A stretch of 64,000 bases of DNA from Cupriavidus sp. BIS7 (GCF_000292345.1 NZ_ALOU01000093.1:28303-92302); one strand, 5' to 3'; positions 33,513 to 42,560 are shown, counted from the stretch's first letter. Notes: a model not told the origin generated them from the sequence alone. Numbers and translations are program-made.

Positions 33513-34655
33513 ATGACCGAATCGACCCGCGATCCTGCCGACGTAGCTGCCTGGCTACGTCTGACGGCGACGCCAGGCGTCAGTGCACAGTCCGGACGAC
33601 GGCTGCTGGCCGCATTCGGCTTGCCCCAGACCGTGCTTGCGCAGGACACCGCGCGCCTGCGCGAAGTCGTTGAGCCCGACGTGGCGCGTGCGTTGAGCGC
33701 GCCGCCGGACGCCGCCATGTCTTCGCTGATCGCGCGCACCGTGGCCTGGCTGGCGGAGCCGCATCATGCCGTGGTCACCATGGCAGACGCCGGGTACCCG
33801 GCGCAGCTGCTAGACCTCGCCGATCCTCCCCTGCTGCTCTATATCAACGGCAACCCCGGAAGGCTGTCGGGCCACGCGCTCGGGATCGTCGGTGCGCGCA
33901 AGGCAACGGCGCAAGGCGCGCGCGATGCCCGGGCCTTTGCATCGGCCTTTTCCCAGGCGGGCTTGACGGTCGTATCCGGCCTCGCACTCGGGATCGACGC
34001 GGCGGCGCATGCCGGTGCGCTGGAGGGCCTGGGCGGTACCGTAGCCGTGGTCGGGACTGGCGTCGATATCGTCTACCCCGCCCGGCATCATGCGCTGGCT
34101 CACCAGATCGTGGATGCGGGCGGCGCCATCGTCAGCGAGTTCGCATTGGGTACGCCCGGGATTCCGAACCATTTTCCGCGCCGCAACCGCATCATTGCGG
34201 CACTGTCGCGCGGCGTGCTGGTCGTGGAGGCGGCGGAACGGTCCGGATCGCTGATTACCGCGCGGCTGGCGTCCGAGATAGGGCGGGAAGTCTTCGCGAT
34301 GCCGGGATCGATCCATGCGGAACTGGCGCGTGGCTGCCACAAGCTGATTCGCCAGGGGGCGAAGCTGGTTGAAACACCGGTCGACGTGCTCGAGGAATTC
34401 GGCGATCTGGCGGCTATCGCGCAACTTCAACCATCCCGACCATCCGGGCCATCCGCGCAACGCGTGCCTTCGGGAGCATCCGCCGACGTGGCCGACGTGT
34501 TCGGTGCCGCCCTGGCCTATGATCCTGTCACGTTCGACGCATTGTGCGAGCGGTCGGGCCTCACGGCGGATGTTGCGGCGGCAGCGCTTCTGGAGCTGGA
34601 GCTGGGTGGTACCGTTGAGCGCGTGCCCGGCAACCGATACCGGCGTCTGGCATGA
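33513..34655 (+). CDS. dprA: DNA-processing protein DprA
   Basis: A 380-residue protein that protects incoming single-stranded DNA and loads RecA in transformation. The Rossmann-like domain shows GIVGARKATAQGARDA, VVSGLALGIDAAAHAGAL, GTGVDIVYPARH, FPRRNRIIAALS and EAAERSGSLITA; an N-terminal SAM-like region and a C-terminal winged-helix segment (FDALCERSGLTADVAAAALLELELGG in pieces) complete it. It lies between the LysM gene and a thioredoxin-like gene. Confidence 0.95.
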   Translation: MTESTRDPADVAAWLRLTATPGVSAQSGRRLLAAFGLPQTVLAQDTARLREVVEPDVARALSAPPDAAMSSLIARTVAWLAEPHHAVVTMADAGYPAQLLDLADPPLLLYINGNPGRLSGHALGIVGARKATAQGARDARAFASAFSQAGLTVVSGLALGIDAAAHAGALEGLGGTVAVVGTGVDIVYPARHHALAHQIVDAGGAIVSEFALGTPGIPNHFPRRNRIIAALSRGVLVVEAAERSGSLITARLASEIGREVFAMPGSIHAELARGCHKLIRQGAKLVETPVDVLEEFGDLAAIAQLQPSRPSGPSAQRVPSGASADVADVFGAALAYDPVTFDALCERSGLTADVAAAALLELELGGTVERVPGNRYRRLA

Positions 34656-34691
34656 TCGACGGTATCGCAACCGTCTCATTTTTTGCGTGCA

Positions 34692-35081
34692 ATGACCGTT
34701 TACTTCCCCGAGCGAGACCCTGCAGCCCTGCGCCAGGCGCTGGCGGCAAGGCCGCGAGGCCGTCTGGTGGCCTGTCTGTGCGCCGACTGGTGTGGCACCT
34801 GCAAGGGCTATCTGAGCGGGTTTGCCGCGCTGGCAGCGCGCTATCCGGACGATTGTTTTGTCTGGATCGATATCGAAACCCACTCGGACCGGCTGGGCGA
34901 GGACATCGATGTCGAAAATTTTCCTACTGTATTGATTCAGCCCATTGCCGGAGGCGCACCGCACTTTTATGGAACGGTGCTCCCCCACCTGGAAGTTCTG
35001 GACCGGATGCTGGCGCGCGGCAGCGCGATGCCTGCAACGGCATCGGAGATTCCTCAAGTGCTCGACTGGTTGCTTGAGTAG
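34692..35081 (+). CDS. Thioredoxin-like protein with CGTC active site
   Basis: A 129-residue thioredoxin-fold protein without signal peptide. The redox motif is CADWCGTCK, and the cis-proline is in ENFPTVLI. It is longer than thioredoxin in its C-terminal helix. Target proteins are unknown. It starts 36 bases after dprA and was probably transcribed with it. Confidence 0.85.
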   Translation: MTVYFPERDPAALRQALAARPRGRLVACLCADWCGTCKGYLSGFAALAARYPDDCFVWIDIETHSDRLGEDIDVENFPTVLIQPIAGGAPHFYGTVLPHLEVLDRMLARGSAMPATASEIPQVLDWLLE

Positions 35082-35128
35082 TGTGTCGGCCCGAGCTGCC
35101 GGACGTCGCGTATGCGCGATGCGTCGGC

Positions 35129-35158
35129 TTGCATGGCCGTCCGAACCGCGCTTATTAT
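35129..35158 (+). promoter_or_regulatory. Probable topB promoter
   Basis: TTGCAT (35129-35134) and TATTAT (35153-35158) are 18 bases apart, 100 bases before the topB start. Confidence 0.5.
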
Positions 35159-35257
35159 TGGCGCCTCAAAGCCCAGGCGGACTGTTTACATAGTTTGCCG
35201 TGAATTTCAAGAGGCGCGGACTGCTCATCAGGCAGTGGCGCCACAAGGACCCGTTGA

Positions 35258-37960
35258 ATGTCTAAAGCCCTCATCATCGCGGAAAAGCCATCGGTCGCCG
35301 CCGATATCGCGCGCGCCCTCGGGGGCTTTACCAAGCACGACGAGTACTTCGAGAACGATGACTACGTGCTGTCATCGGCCGTCGGTCACCTCGTGGAAAT
35401 CGCAGCGCCTGACGATTACGAGGTCAAGCGCGGCAAGTGGAGTTTCACCAACCTGCCGGTGATCCCCCCGCATTTCGACCTGCGCCCGATTGCCAAGACC
35501 GAGTCGCGCCTCAAGGTGCTGAACCGCCTGATCAAGCGCAAGGACGTGACCGCGCTGATCAACGCCTGCGACGCGGGGCGCGAAGGGGAACTGATCTTTC
35601 GCCTGATCGCGCAACAGGCCAAGGCCAAGCAGCCGGTGCGCCGCCTGTGGCTGCAGTCGATGACCCAGCAGGCCATTCGTGACGGGTTTGCCGCACTGCG
35701 CGAGGATGAGGACATGCTCCCGCTGGCTGACGCCGCCCGCTGCCGCTCCGAAGCCGACTGGCTTGTGGGCATCAACGGCACGCGCGCCATGACGGCCTTC
35801 AACAGCAAGGGCGGCGGCTTCTTCCTGACCACGGTGGGCCGGGTGCAGACACCGACGCTTTCGATCGTGGTGGAGCGCGAGGAGAAGATCAAGCACTTCG
35901 TGCCGCGCGATTACTGGGAAGTGCACGCCGAGTTCATCGCCGCCGCCGGCCTCTACGAGGGCCGCTGGTTCGACCCGAAGTTCAAGAAGAACGAGTTCGA
36001 CCCCGAGGCGCGCGATTCGCGCCTGTGGAGCGAGGCCGAGGCCAAGAGCATCGTGGCGGCCTGCCGCGACAAGCCAGGCACGGTCACCGAGGAATCCAAG
36101 CCGTCGACGCAACAGTCGCCGGCCCTGTTCGACCTGACCACGCTGCAGCGCGAGGCCAACTCGCGCTTTGGCTTCTCGGCCAAGAACACGCTGGGCCTGG
36201 CCCAGGCGCTGTACGAAAAGCACAAGGTGCTGACGTACCCGCGTACCGATGCACGCGCGCTGCCCGAGGACTACCTGGACACGGTCAAGCAGACCATGGA
36301 CATGCTGGCCGAAAGCTCGCCGAACTACCTGCCGCACGCGAAGAAGATCCTGTCCAGCGGCTGGGTGAAGCCGAACAAGCGGATCTTCGACAACAGCAAG
36401 ATCAGCGACCACTTCGCAATCATCCCGACGCTGCAGGCGCCCAAGAACCTGTCGGAGCCGGAGCAGAAGCTGTACGACCTGGTCGTGCGCCGCTTCCTGG
36501 CCGTGTTCTTCCCGGCGGCCGAATTCCAGGTGACCACGCGGATCACCGAGGTTGCCGGCCACCACTTCAAGACCGAGGGCAAGGTACTGGTCAACCCGGG
36601 CTGGCTCGTGATCTACGGCCGCGAGGCGCAGGGCAAGGATGACAAGGACGCCAACCTGGTGCCCGTGCAGAAGGACGAGAAGGTCAAGACCGACAAGGTC
36701 GAGTCCGTCGGCCTGACCACGCGCCCGCCAGCCCGCTACAACGAAGCGACGCTGCTGTCGGCCATGGAAGGCGCCGGGAAGCTCGTGGACGACGACGCGC
36801 TGCGCGAAGCCATGGCAGGCAAGGGCCTGGGCACGCCGGCCACGCGTGCGGCCATCATCGAAGGCCTGCTGGCCGAAAAGTACCTGGTTCGCGAAGGCCG
36901 CGAGCTGATTCCCACGGCCAAGGCGTTCCAGCTCATGACGCTGCTGCGCGGGCTGGGCGTGGAAGAACTGACCCAGGCCGAGCTGACGGGCGAGTGGGAA
37001 CACAAGCTTGCGCAGATCGAGCGCGGACGCCTCAAGCGCGACGAGTTCATGCGCGAGATCGCGCAGATGACGCAGCAGATCGTCAAGCGCGCCAAGGAAT
37101 ACGACAACGACACGATTCCGGGCGACTACGCAACGCTCGATACGCCGTGCCCGCAGTGCGGTGGCCAGGTCAAGGAGAACTACCGGCGCTTTGCCTGCAC
37201 GGCGTGCGAGTTCTCGATCAGCAAGATCCCTGGCGGACGCCAGTTCGAGATCGAGGAAGTCGAGGAACTGCTGCTGAAGAAGGAAATCGGTCCGCTGCAG
37301 GGCTTCCGCAGCAAGATGGGCCGGCCGTTCGCGGCCATCCTCAAGCTGGCAAAGGGCGACGACGGCAACTGGAAGATGGAGTTCGACTTCGGTCAGAACG
37401 ACGAGGAAGACGACGAGCCCGTGGACTTCAGCGAGCAGACGCCGGTCGGGAACTGCCCCAAGTGCGACGGCTCGGTCTACGAGCATGGCATGAAGTATGT
37501 CTGCGCCAACGCCGTGGGCAGCGAGAAATCGTGCGACTTCACCAGCGGCAAGATCATCCTGCAGCAGGAAATCTCGCGCGAGCAGATCGGCAAGCTGCTG
37601 ACCGAAGGCAAGACAGACCTGCTGACCGGCTTCAAGTCGTCACGTACCGGCCGCAACTTCAAGGCCTATCTGGTCAAGCAGCCGGACGGCAAGATCGGCT
37701 TCGAGTTCGAGGCGCGAGAGCCCAAGGCGGGCGCGGCGGCGAAGACTGGTGCCAAGCCTGCGGCAAAGTCGGCTGCCAAGGCAGAAGCGGCACCGGCAAA
37801 GGTTGCAGCCAAGAAGGCACCGGCCGCCAAGAAGGCGCCGGCTGCGAAGAAGGCTGCCACCAAGACCGCCACTAAGACAGCCGCGAAGACCGCAACCAAG
37901 ACGGCGGCAGCCAAGAAGACGCGCGCGGCCAGCAAGCAGACGGCCGAAGCGGAAGAGTAA
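35258..37960 (+). CDS. topB: DNA topoisomerase III with Lys/Ala-rich C-terminal tail
   Basis: A 900-residue type IA topoisomerase that decatenates and resolves single-stranded junctions. The TOPRIM domain opens with ALIIAEKPSVAADIARALGG and has ACDAGREGELIFR; the catalytic Tyr is in LTYPRTDARAL, near residue 327. Zinc-ribbon-like Cys groups follow (CPQCGG...CTAC and CPKCDG...CANA...C). From about residue 830 the tail is a Lys/Ala/Pro repeat (AAKKAPAAKKAP), like histone H1 or betaproteobacterial H1-like proteins, and adds a basic DNA-binding arm. E. coli TopB has 653 residues, so the C-terminus is much extended. AAGGA lies nine bases before ATG. Confidence 0.95.
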   Translation: MSKALIIAEKPSVAADIARALGGFTKHDEYFENDDYVLSSAVGHLVEIAAPDDYEVKRGKWSFTNLPVIPPHFDLRPIAKTESRLKVLNRLIKRKDVTALINACDAGREGELIFRLIAQQAKAKQPVRRLWLQSMTQQAIRDGFAALREDEDMLPLADAARCRSEADWLVGINGTRAMTAFNSKGGGFFLTTVGRVQTPTLSIVVEREEKIKHFVPRDYWEVHAEFIAAAGLYEGRWFDPKFKKNEFDPEARDSRLWSEAEAKSIVAACRDKPGTVTEESKPSTQQSPALFDLTTLQREANSRFGFSAKNTLGLAQALYEKHKVLTYPRTDARALPEDYLDTVKQTMDMLAESSPNYLPHAKKILSSGWVKPNKRIFDNSKISDHFAIIPTLQAPKNLSEPEQKLYDLVVRRFLAVFFPAAEFQVTTRITEVAGHHFKTEGKVLVNPGWLVIYGREAQGKDDKDANLVPVQKDEKVKTDKVESVGLTTRPPARYNEATLLSAMEGAGKLVDDDALREAMAGKGLGTPATRAAIIEGLLAEKYLVREGRELIPTAKAFQLMTLLRGLGVEELTQAELTGEWEHKLAQIERGRLKRDEFMREIAQMTQQIVKRAKEYDNDTIPGDYATLDTPCPQCGGQVKENYRRFACTACEFSISKIPGGRQFEIEEVEELLLKKEIGPLQGFRSKMGRPFAAILKLAKGDDGNWKMEFDFGQNDEEDDEPVDFSEQTPVGNCPKCDGSVYEHGMKYVCANAVGSEKSCDFTSGKIILQQEISREQIGKLLTEGKTDLLTGFKSSRTGRNFKAYLVKQPDGKIGFEFEAREPKAGAAAKTGAKPAAKSAAKAEAAPAKVAAKKAPAAKKAPAAKKAATKTATKTAAKTATKTAAAKKTRAASKQTAEAEE

Positions 37961-37992
37961 CGACTCACATACTGATATCGGGATGTACCAGG

Positions 37993-38018
37993 CGGCGGGG
38001 TGAAAACCCCGCCGTTTT
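37993..38018 (+). terminator. Intrinsic terminator of topB
   Basis: CGGCGGGG (37993-38000), loop TGAAAA, CCCCGCCG (38007-38014), then TTTTGC. Confidence 0.88.
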
Positions 38019-38020
38019 GC

Positions 38021-38941
38021 TTATGCGTGCACCTTGCTTTCCGGATCCCCTACCCTTTGCCGACCCTCTTCCAGCAGGAAGTCGATGAACGCCCTGACCT
38101 TGGTTGGCAGGAACTTGCGGCTTGGGTAGACCACGCTTACGTCGCGGCGCGGCAGTTGGTATTGCGGCAGGATGTGGGTCAGCCGGCCCGCCTCGATATT
38201 GGGCCGCGCCAGATACGACGAAAGCATGGCAATGCCGAGGTTGGCCAGCGCGGCCTGGTGGGCCAGTTCGGCGTTGCTGCACAGCAGGCCGGGGCGGATC
38301 GGCACGGTGACTTCGCCTTCGGGGCCGGACAGCGTCCATTCGTGCTCGGCATTGGGTAGCCGCATGGCAATGGCACGGTGATTGGACAAGTCATGCGCGG
38401 TGCGTAACGGCGGGTGCTGGCGCAGATAGCCCGGCGACGCGCAGAGAATGACCTCGGCCGAGATCAGCGGCCTCGCCACAAGGTGCGAGCCGAGGCCGAG
38501 ATCGGACAGCAACACGCCCACGTCTCGCCCTTCCTCGACGATATCGATCATGCGGTCTGAAAGCTGCACGTCGAAGACGACGTCGGGATAGAGCTGCTGG
38601 AAGCGTGCGAGCGTCTGCGGCAGCAGGTGCAGGCCGAACATGACCGGCGTTACCAACCGCAGCGTGCCGGATAACGACTGGCTGCGCGCCGTGACGACCG
38701 ACTCGGCCTCCTCCACGTCTTCCAGGATCTGGGAGCAGCGCTGCAGATAGGTCTCGCCGGCATCGGTCAGCGACAGGCTGCGGGTGGTCCGGTTCAGCAG
38801 ACGGGTTCCCAGGTGGCTTTCCAGATCGGCAACGTAGCGCGTCACAACCGCATTGGACATTTCCAATTGCTGCGCCGCACGGGCAAAACTGCCCAGTTCG
38901 ACGACTTTCGCGAAGACGCGCATCGATTGAAGCCGATCCAT
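38021..38941 (-). CDS. LysR-family transcriptional regulator
   Basis: A 306-residue LTTR. MDRLQSMRVFAKVVELGSFARAAQQLEMSNAVVTRYVADLE (in pieces) is the DNA-binding helix-turn-helix; RLLNRTTRSLSLTDAGE is the linker typical of the AaeR/DmlR group. The effector domain is complete. GGGAGAC before the ATG supports the start. Its target could be the divergent repeat-protein gene or a distant operon; it shows no operon partner. Confidence 0.9.
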   Translation of the reverse strand: MDRLQSMRVFAKVVELGSFARAAQQLEMSNAVVTRYVADLESHLGTRLLNRTTRSLSLTDAGETYLQRCSQILEDVEEAESVVTARSQSLSGTLRLVTPVMFGLHLLPQTLARFQQLYPDVVFDVQLSDRMIDIVEEGRDVGVLLSDLGLGSHLVARPLISAEVILCASPGYLRQHPPLRTAHDLSNHRAIAMRLPNAEHEWTLSGPEGEVTVPIRPGLLCSNAELAHQAALANLGIAMLSSYLARPNIEAGRLTHILPQYQLPRRDVSVVYPSRKFLPTKVRAFIDFLLEEGRQRVGDPESKVHA

Positions 38942-39129
38942 GACATAGTCTCCCGATCCACCCGTGAACTTTTACGTGATCAGGGCGATTTATTGTTGAA
39001 ACCACAACCAATCATTGTGGATGGCGCTATTTATTCATATCAGGGAAATGCCTAATATCGCTCCATCTGATGCCGCATCGCAGCAAGGTCCAGGACCACC
39101 GGCATCCTTGAGAGAGAAAGGATTCCACC

Positions 39130-39384
39130 ATGAAGCGCCAATTCGCCCTGATCGCTGCCCTGACCGTTGCCCTGTCGGCAGCCCCTGCGTTCGCCAAGTC
39201 CAGCAAGTTCGACACGTACAGCGACGGCGCCCGCGCCGGCAAGTTTGACACTTACAGCGACGGCGCCCGTGCCGGCAAGTTCGACACGTACAGCGACGGT
39301 GCCCGTGCCGGCAAGTTCGACACGTACAGCGATGGCGCCCGCACCGGCAAGTTTGACACTTACAGCGACGGCGCGAAGATCTGA
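39130..39384 (+). CDS. Small secreted protein of five 12-residue repeats
   Basis: An 84-residue protein with a Sec signal peptide (MKRQFALIAALTVALSAAPAFA) and a mature part that is almost wholly five copies of KFDTYSDGARAG; the fourth ends RTG and the last ends AKI. The DNA repeats are 36 bp long, in direct contact (39205-39240, 39241-39276, 39277-39312, 39313-39348, 39349-39384), and differ at only a few, mostly silent, bases. AAAGGA precedes the ATG. Each unit has two Asp, Lys, Arg, Tyr and Phe, and is near neutral. I know no function; a bead-like binding or adhesive protein is possible. Repeat number could vary by slippage. A strong terminator follows. Confidence 0.85.
   Translation: MKRQFALIAALTVALSAAPAFAKSSKFDTYSDGARAGKFDTYSDGARAGKFDTYSDGARAGKFDTYSDGARTGKFDTYSDGAKI
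39205..39384 (+). repeat. Five tandem 36-bp coding repeats
   Basis: The units are contiguous with no spacer and keep frame. Units 2 and 5 share the variants AAGTTT and ACTTAC, while 1, 3 and 4 share AAGTTC and ACGTAC, which suggests duplication of blocks rather than of single units. Confidence 0.95.
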
Positions 39385-39404
39385 TTCTTCCCCAGGCATT
39401 CCGC

Positions 39405-39437
39405 AAAAAGCCCGTACCTCCCCGGTACGGGCTTTTT
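39405..39437. terminator. Bidirectional intrinsic terminator after the repeat protein
   Basis: AAAAAGCCCGTACC (39405-39418) and GGTACGGGCTTTTT (39424-39437) form a perfect 14-bp stem with T tracts on both strands. Confidence 0.92.
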
Positions 39438-39452
39438 GTTTTGGGCCTCCCG

Positions 39453-39480
39453 CTCTATGGGCCCAACTCTATGGGCCCAA
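39453..39480. repeat. Tandem 14-bp duplication
   Basis: CTCTATGGGCCCAA occurs twice in direct contact (39453-39466 and 39467-39480), in the gap between two terminators. Confidence 0.85.
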
Positions 39481-39501
39481 GGATCCGAGGACGCTGCGGA
39501 C

Positions 39502-39528
39502 AAAAGAAAACGGGCCACATGGGCCCGT
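39502..39528 (-). terminator. Terminator of the glycine-zipper gene
   Basis: On the minus strand ACGGGCC (39522-39528) pairs with GGCCCGT (39510-39516), followed by TTTCTTTTG. Confidence 0.75.
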
Positions 39529-39548
39529 GATCATCATTACTGCTCGAC

Positions 39549-40001
39549 TCAGTCGTCGTGGTCGTGATGGTGGTGATGCTTGCTGCGCTTGTAGTGGCCG
39601 CGGTCGTACCGGCGATCGTCCTCGTACGAATTGTTGCGCGACACATTGCCGCCCAGCGCCGCGCCGGCCGCGCCGCCAAGGCCCGCGCCAACCAGGCCGC
39701 CAGCGCGGCCGCCCATCGCGTTGCCAGCCGCAGTGCCTGCACCGCCACCCAGTGCGCCACCTATGATGGCGCCAGTGCGTTCGCGACGATTCGAGGTGAT
39801 GGCGCCACCGGCACCACCGCCCACGGCACCGCCGATCACGGCGCCGGTGCTGCCACCCAGCGCGCCGCCTACGGCAGCGCCAGCCACGCCGCCCAGGCCA
39901 CCGCCAAGTGCATTATTCAGATCACCCCCTGCGAACGCCGGCAGCGCAGCCGCCGAAAGGGCAAGGGCCAGAGTCAGGTTACGAAGAGGACCGCGCGACA
40001 T
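39549..40001 (-). CDS. Glycine-zipper envelope protein with His/Asp-rich tail
   Basis: A 150-residue exported protein. A signal peptide (LALALSAAALPAFA) is followed by about 90 residues of Gly/Ala zipper units (GGVAGAAVGGALGG, GAVIGGAVGGGAGG, GGLVGAGLGGAAGAALGG) that pack as paired transmembrane-like helices, as in OmpA-linked or Rickettsia 17-kDa-type proteins. The last 25 residues are charged and end KHHHHHDHDD, a likely metal-binding tail. ATG 40001 places the signal correctly; the frame continues open to 40202 without meaning. It sits alone between two terminators. Confidence 0.85.
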   Translation of the reverse strand: MSRGPLRNLTLALALSAAALPAFAGGDLNNALGGGLGGVAGAAVGGALGGSTGAVIGGAVGGGAGGAITSNRRERTGAIIGGALGGGAGTAAGNAMGGRAGGLVGAGLGGAAGAALGGNVSRNNSYEDDRRYDRGHYKRSKHHHHHDHDD

Positions 40002-40200
40002 CGTTATTCCTTTATTTGCTATGTATCTGGATCGGGAGTGTAGAGAAGGAGCCTCACCGTTGCTGTAACGAGTTGTGAGGCCCTGTAACCCCCTGCAGAA
40101 ACGGTTTCGAATCGTGAGAAATCGACGAAAAATCAGCGAAACATCGACGTTGCCGCGCAACACGGCCTGCCGCAACGTCACGGCCATCGAGACGGGCAAC

Positions 40201-40236
40201 AAAAAAGGCGACCCGGACGGGGTCGCCCGGGTCGCC
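40201..40236 (-). terminator. Terminator of the cstA-ybdD operon
   Basis: GGCGACCC (40207-40214) pairs with GGGTCGCC (40229-40236, or an alternative copy at 40220-40227). On the minus strand a run of six T residues follows. Confidence 0.8.
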
Positions 40237-40273
40237 TTTCTTGCCTTCGTTGCCTGGCGCAGTGTCAGTCAGG

Positions 40274-40468
40274 CTAGCAGCACTTTCCTTGCCCCCCGCC
40301 GTACCGTGCTTCCTGACGCTCGCGGAAGAACTCCTCGTACGTCATGGGCGCGCGGTCCGGGTGGGTGCTTTCCATGTGGGCCACGTAGGTCTGGTAGTCG
40401 GGCAGGCCGACCATCAGCCGCAGCGACTGGCCCAGGTAACGTCCCATGTTTCCGATCTGTTCCAGCAT
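40274..40468 (-). CDS. YbdD/YjiX-family small protein
   Basis: A 64-residue protein of the DUF466 family found directly after CstA-type transporters. It has the family features YLGQSLRLMVGLPDYQTYVAHM and DRAPMTYEEFFRERQEARYG, ending in Cys-Cys. GGAGG lies six bases before ATG 40468. The role is unknown; co-occurrence with CstA suggests an accessory to the transporter. It is 16 bases after cstA. Confidence 0.92.
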   Translation of the reverse strand: MLEQIGNMGRYLGQSLRLMVGLPDYQTYVAHMESTHPDRAPMTYEEFFRERQEARYGGGQGKCC

Positions 40469-40484
40469 GATGGCCTCCAGGTGA

Positions 40485-42560
40485 TCAGTGCGACGCGGCC
40501 GAAGCCTGTGCCGGCATCGGCTCGAACGGCGTTTCGCGGTCCGTGCGCTTCGCGGCGCCCCGGGCCGACATCGCGGTCTTGAAGCCGTAGAAGACGATCG
40601 ACAGCACCACGAACATGAACAGCGCACACAGGCCGGCGTCCAGGTAGTCGTTGAAGACGATGCGGTGCATCTGCTCCATCGTCTTGGCCGGGGCCAGCAC
40701 CTTGCCTTCGGCAATCGCGGCGCTGAACTTCGACGCATGGGTCAGGAAGCTGACCTTCGGATCGGCATCGAACAGCTTCTGCCAGCCGGCGGTCAGCGTG
40801 CAGATCAGCAGCCAGACCGTGGGCAGCAGCGTCACCCAGGCGTACTGGCCGCGCTTCATCTTGACCAGCACGCAGGTGCCCAGCACCAGCGCCACGGCGG
40901 CCAGCATCTGGTTGGAGATGCCGAACAGCGGCCACAGCGTGTTGATGCCGCCCAGCGGGTCAACCACGCCCTGGTACAGGAAGTAGCCCCAGGCCGCCAC
41001 GGTCAGCGCGGTGGCGATCAGGTTGGCCGGCAGCGAGTCGGTGCGTTGCAGGGCCGGCACGAAGCTGCCCAGCAGGTCCTGCAGCATGAAGCGGCCGGCA
41101 CGGGTGCCCGCGTCCACGGCGGTCAGGATGAACAGCGCCTCGAACAGGATCGCGAAGTGGTACCAGAAGGCCATCATGGCCTGGCCACCCACCACCTGGT
41201 GCAGGATGTGGGCGATGCCGACAGCCAGCGTCGGCGCGCCACCGGCACGCGAGATGATCGTATTTTCGCCAACATCCTTGGCGGTCTGGATCAGCACGTC
41301 CGGCGTAATCACGAAGCCCCAGGTGGACACCACGTGCGCCACCGCTTCCGGCGTGTTGCCGATCACGGCTGCGGGACTGTTCATCGCGAAGTACACGCCC
41401 GGCTCGATCACCGATGCGGCCACCAGCGCCATGATGGCGACGAACGACTCGGCCAGCATGGCGCCATATCCGATGAAGCGCGCATGCGTTTCATTTTCCA
41501 GCAGCTTCGGCGTGGTGCCCGACGAGATCAGCGCATGGAAGCCCGACACCGCACCGCAGGCAATCGTGATGAAGAGGAACGGGAACAGGTTGCCCGACCA
41601 CACCGGACCACCGCCCTGCGCAAACTGCGTGAAGGCCGGCATCTTCAGTTCCGGCGCGACGATCAGGATACCGATGGCCAGCGCGATGATCGTGCCGATC
41701 TTCAGGAACGTCGACAGGTAATCGCGCGGCGCCAGCAGCAGCCACACGGGCAGCACTGCGGCGATAAAGCCGTAGATGATCAGCATCCAGGTCAGCGCCT
41801 TGCCGTCGTACGTGAACAGCGGCGCCAGCGTGGCGCTTTCATGCACGTACTGGCCGCCGATGATGGCCAGCATCAGCAGCACGAAGCCGATCACCGACAC
41901 CTCGCCAATGCGGCCCGGGCGGATGTAGCGCGTGTAGATGCCCATGAACAGCGCGATCGGAATCGTCACGGCCACCGTGAACGTGCCCCACGGCGATCCG
42001 GCCAGTGCCTTCACGACGATCAGCGCCAGCACGGCCAGGATGATGATCATGATCATGAAGCAGCCGAACAGCGCGATCATGCCCGGCACCGTGCCCATCT
42101 CGGACTTCACCAGGTCACCGAGCGAACGGCCGTCCCGGCGTGTGGAGATGAACAGGATCATGAAATCCTGCACTGCACCGGCAAACACCACACCTGCCAG
42201 GATCCACAGCATGCCGGGCATGTAGCCCATCTGCGCGGCCAGCACGGGGCCGACCAGTGGGCCTGCGCCGGCGATTGCGGCGAAGTGGTGGCCGAACAGC
42301 ACCGCCTTGTTGGTCGGCACGTAGTCCAGGCCGTCGTTGTGGCGCCAGGCCGGCGTCATGCGTTTGGGGTCGAGCTGCATCACCTTGTCGGCGATGAAGC
42401 GGCTGTAGAAGCGGTAGGCAATCAGATAGATGCAGAGCGCGGCAACCACGATCCACAGAGCACTGACGGCCTCCCCGCGCGACAGCGCGACAGTGGCGAA
42501 GGCAAACGCGCCGAGTACGGCGACGGCCAGCCACAACAGATGTTGTCCGATGCGATTCAT
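40485..42560 (-). CDS. cstA: CstA/BtsT-family carbon-starvation transporter
   Basis: A 691-residue permease with about sixteen to eighteen helices. Family motifs include TPAWRHNDGLDYVPTNKAVLFGHHFAAIAGAGPLVGPVLAAQ (in pieces), GAVQDFMILFISTRRDGRSLGDL and SSGTTPKLLENETHARFIGYG. Relatives import pyruvate (BtsT) or peptides (CstA) in carbon limitation. The downstream ybdD and the divergent BtsSR-like two-component genes favour pyruvate-type uptake, which is inference. A run of nine G residues lies 58-66 bases before the start. Confidence 0.94.
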   Translation of the reverse strand: MNRIGQHLLWLAVAVLGAFAFATVALSRGEAVSALWIVVAALCIYLIAYRFYSRFIADKVMQLDPKRMTPAWRHNDGLDYVPTNKAVLFGHHFAAIAGAGPLVGPVLAAQMGYMPGMLWILAGVVFAGAVQDFMILFISTRRDGRSLGDLVKSEMGTVPGMIALFGCFMIMIIILAVLALIVVKALAGSPWGTFTVAVTIPIALFMGIYTRYIRPGRIGEVSVIGFVLLMLAIIGGQYVHESATLAPLFTYDGKALTWMLIIYGFIAAVLPVWLLLAPRDYLSTFLKIGTIIALAIGILIVAPELKMPAFTQFAQGGGPVWSGNLFPFLFITIACGAVSGFHALISSGTTPKLLENETHARFIGYGAMLAESFVAIMALVAASVIEPGVYFAMNSPAAVIGNTPEAVAHVVSTWGFVITPDVLIQTAKDVGENTIISRAGGAPTLAVGIAHILHQVVGGQAMMAFWYHFAILFEALFILTAVDAGTRAGRFMLQDLLGSFVPALQRTDSLPANLIATALTVAAWGYFLYQGVVDPLGGINTLWPLFGISNQMLAAVALVLGTCVLVKMKRGQYAWVTLLPTVWLLICTLTAGWQKLFDADPKVSFLTHASKFSAAIAEGKVLAPAKTMEQMHRIVFNDYLDAGLCALFMFVVLSIVFYGFKTAMSARGAAKRTDRETPFEPMPAQASAASH

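Noticed and set aside
35372..37486. A 704-codon open frame opposite topB
   Set aside because: Antisense shadow caused by strong GC3 bias; the plus strand holds complete topoisomerase motifs.
39205..39384. Possible CRISPR array because of 36-bp repeats
   Set aside because: The repeats touch each other without spacers, keep reading frame and encode a signal-peptide-led protein; no cas gene is near.
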